33,927 bases of DNA, taken from positions 1 to 33,927 of the forward strand of contig DVEG01000012.1 in NCBI GenBank assembly GCA_015295835.1, given 5' to 3'. The DNA comes from Oscillatoriaceae cyanobacterium M7585_C2015_266 (GTDB lineage Bacteria; Cyanobacteriota; Cyanobacteriia; Cyanobacteriales; Oscillatoriaceae). Of this stretch, positions 32,873 through 33,927 are shown piece after piece. The stretch's first letter is position 1; every line of letters begins with the position of its first letter. The notes beneath the pieces were generated by a model. It was not told where the DNA came from. It worked only from the letters and a program-made list of their open reading frames with translations, and made no database searches. The translations under genes were made by a program, and so were the position numbers.

Positions 32873-33808
32873 GTGAATTCATTACCGAGAATATCAGTAA
32901 TTGTACCGATCTACAATGGCGAGGCAGAATTGCCAGAATTATTAAATTGTCTGCGCTTGCAAACATATCCAGTTGAAAGAGTAGAATATTTGTTGGTAGA
33001 TAATAATAGTAGCGATCGCACTGCATCTATACTCCAAGCAGCAGAAAAAGATGCAAATATCCCTATACGCTACCTAACAGAAAATCGTATTCAATCCTCT
33101 TACGCAGCTCGCAATGTAGGCATCCGGGCTGCCAGAGGTGAAATTCTCGCATTTACAGATGCCGACTGTCGCCCTCAGTCAAACTGGTTAGAATCGCTAG
33201 TAAAACACTTTGCCGAACCTTCCATAGGTATAGTAGCAGGAGAAATTGTCGCGCTTCCTGGCAAAACACTTTTGGAAAAATATGCTCACAGGCAAAATAT
33301 TTTATCTCAAAAACATACATTAGCACATCCATTTTGCCCTTACGGTCAAACGGCTAATCTAGCAATTCGCCGCCAAGTATTTCAAGAAGTAGGATTATTT
33401 CGCCCTTACCTAACCACGGGTGGGGATGCAGATTTGTGCTGGCGAATTCTCAGACAAACTAAGTGGAAGCTAGAATTTGCTCCAGAGGCAATCATACAGC
33501 ACCGTCACCGCTCCAACTGGCGAGAATTACAAAAACAGTGGCGTAGATATGGCGAGTCGAATCGCTACTTGCACGAACTCTACGGTATTGAGTTAATGCG
33601 AGAATTGACAGTAAAAGAAGCTGTTTATCGTTTAAGTCGCTGGCTGTTAAAAGAATTGCCAATTTTTCTGGTAAAAGCGAGCGCTGGCAAAGCCGATATA
33701 GTAGACTTATTTAAAGGACCGATTAGTCTATTTTGTGCGGCGGCGCGAACTATCGGGCAGCGTCAATCCCACCTCCCAGATGAAGCGCGACAAATTGAGC
33801 AGCTTTAG
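32873..33808 (+). CDS. Family 2 glycosyltransferase
   Basis: A 311-residue GT-A fold glycosyltransferase. The N-terminus ISVIVPIYNGEAELPELLNC with YLLVDNNSSDRT binds the nucleotide sugar; the metal-binding DxD is in LAFTDADCRPQ; the acidic segment TTGGDADLCWRIL holds the likely catalytic acid; and HRHRSNWRELQKQWRRYGES follows. No clear transmembrane segments. Sugar and acceptor are unknown; an envelope polysaccharide role would fit. The start is a GTG at 32873, since the overlapping ATG at 32871 is followed at once by a stop codon. A tetranucleotide array begins 32 nt downstream. Confidence 0.88.
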   Translation: MNSLPRISVIVPIYNGEAELPELLNCLRLQTYPVERVEYLLVDNNSSDRTASILQAAEKDANIPIRYLTENRIQSSYAARNVGIRAARGEILAFTDADCRPQSNWLESLVKHFAEPSIGIVAGEIVALPGKTLLEKYAHRQNILSQKHTLAHPFCPYGQTANLAIRRQVFQEVGLFRPYLTTGGDADLCWRILRQTKWKLEFAPEAIIQHRHRSNWRELQKQWRRYGESNRYLHELYGIELMRELTVKEAVYRLSRWLLKELPIFLVKASAGKADIVDLFKGPISLFCAAARTIGQRQSHLPDEARQIEQL

Positions 33809-33840
33809 AAAGACGATTAAAAATAGTTAGGGAGGGGGCT

Positions 33841-33927
<87 letters not shown>

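Overview
The window is chromosomal DNA from a cyanobacterium, most likely a filamentous one of the Oscillatoria/Microcoleus type (genus is inference). Evidence seen: many HIP1 octamers GCGATCGC (e.g. 943-950, 1672-1679, 3033-3040, 4651-4658, two overlapping copies at 14111-14124, 16758-16765); a tandem pair of three-domain flavodiiron proteins, an architecture of oxygenic phototrophs; a PAP/fibrillin protein; TGD/MCE-type lipid-transport genes; and small proteins recognised as the cyanobacterial families DUF3288, DUF3531 and DUF3134. No tRNA, rRNA, IS element, integrase, phage gene or CRISPR array was seen. Genes are densely packed and no gene-free stretch exceeds 300 bases.

Layout. 1-4.4 kb: 3' end of a groEL gene with its terminator, then flv3 and flv1, the likely partners of an O2-reducing complex that protects photosystem I. 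4.5-11.2 kb: a CPBP intramembrane protease (minus), a double-domain histidine phosphatase (candidate phosphoserine phosphatase) followed closely by a dihydroorotase-like protein that has lost most metal ligands, signal peptidase I (minus), then the better-conserved dihydroorotase pyrC. 11.2-13.1 kb (minus): yvcK then tsaE. 13.3-15.6 kb: ATPase and MCE subunits of a lipid ABC importer. 15.6-18.8 kb: DUF3288 gene (minus), rpiA, an aldo/keto reductase and a Tat/lipoprotein-type Mn superoxide dismutase. 18.8-20.3 kb (minus): rsmG and an ECF-like ABC ATPase. 20.6-24.7 kb: exported TPR protein, DUF3531 protein, and a large TPR protein with an unusual N-terminal domain. 24.7-31 kb (minus, five genes): a GT4 glycosyltransferase with a C-terminal extension, a PAP/fibrillin gene coupled to it by TAATG, a PD-(D/E)XK nuclease with a likely Fe-S cysteine set, a GNAT acetyltransferase and recJ. 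31.1-33.8 kb: DUF3134 gene with a good sigma70-type promoter, mraY, and a GT2 glycosyltransferase. The window ends inside a pure (GCAG)n tetranucleotide array.

Most of the content is housekeeping: protein folding, oxidative stress (flv3/flv1, sodA), pyrimidine synthesis, envelope (mraY, MCE system, lepB, yvcK), translation fidelity (tsaE, rsmG), carbon metabolism (rpiA) and DNA repair (recJ). I found no convincing new multi-gene defence or mobile system. The more unusual items are the metal-site-degenerate dihydroorotase paralogue, the exported lipoprotein SOD, the glycosyltransferase/fibrillin coupled pair, the Fe-S nuclease in the recJ gene group, the nested inverted-repeat element at 22161-22255 and the terminal tetranucleotide array.
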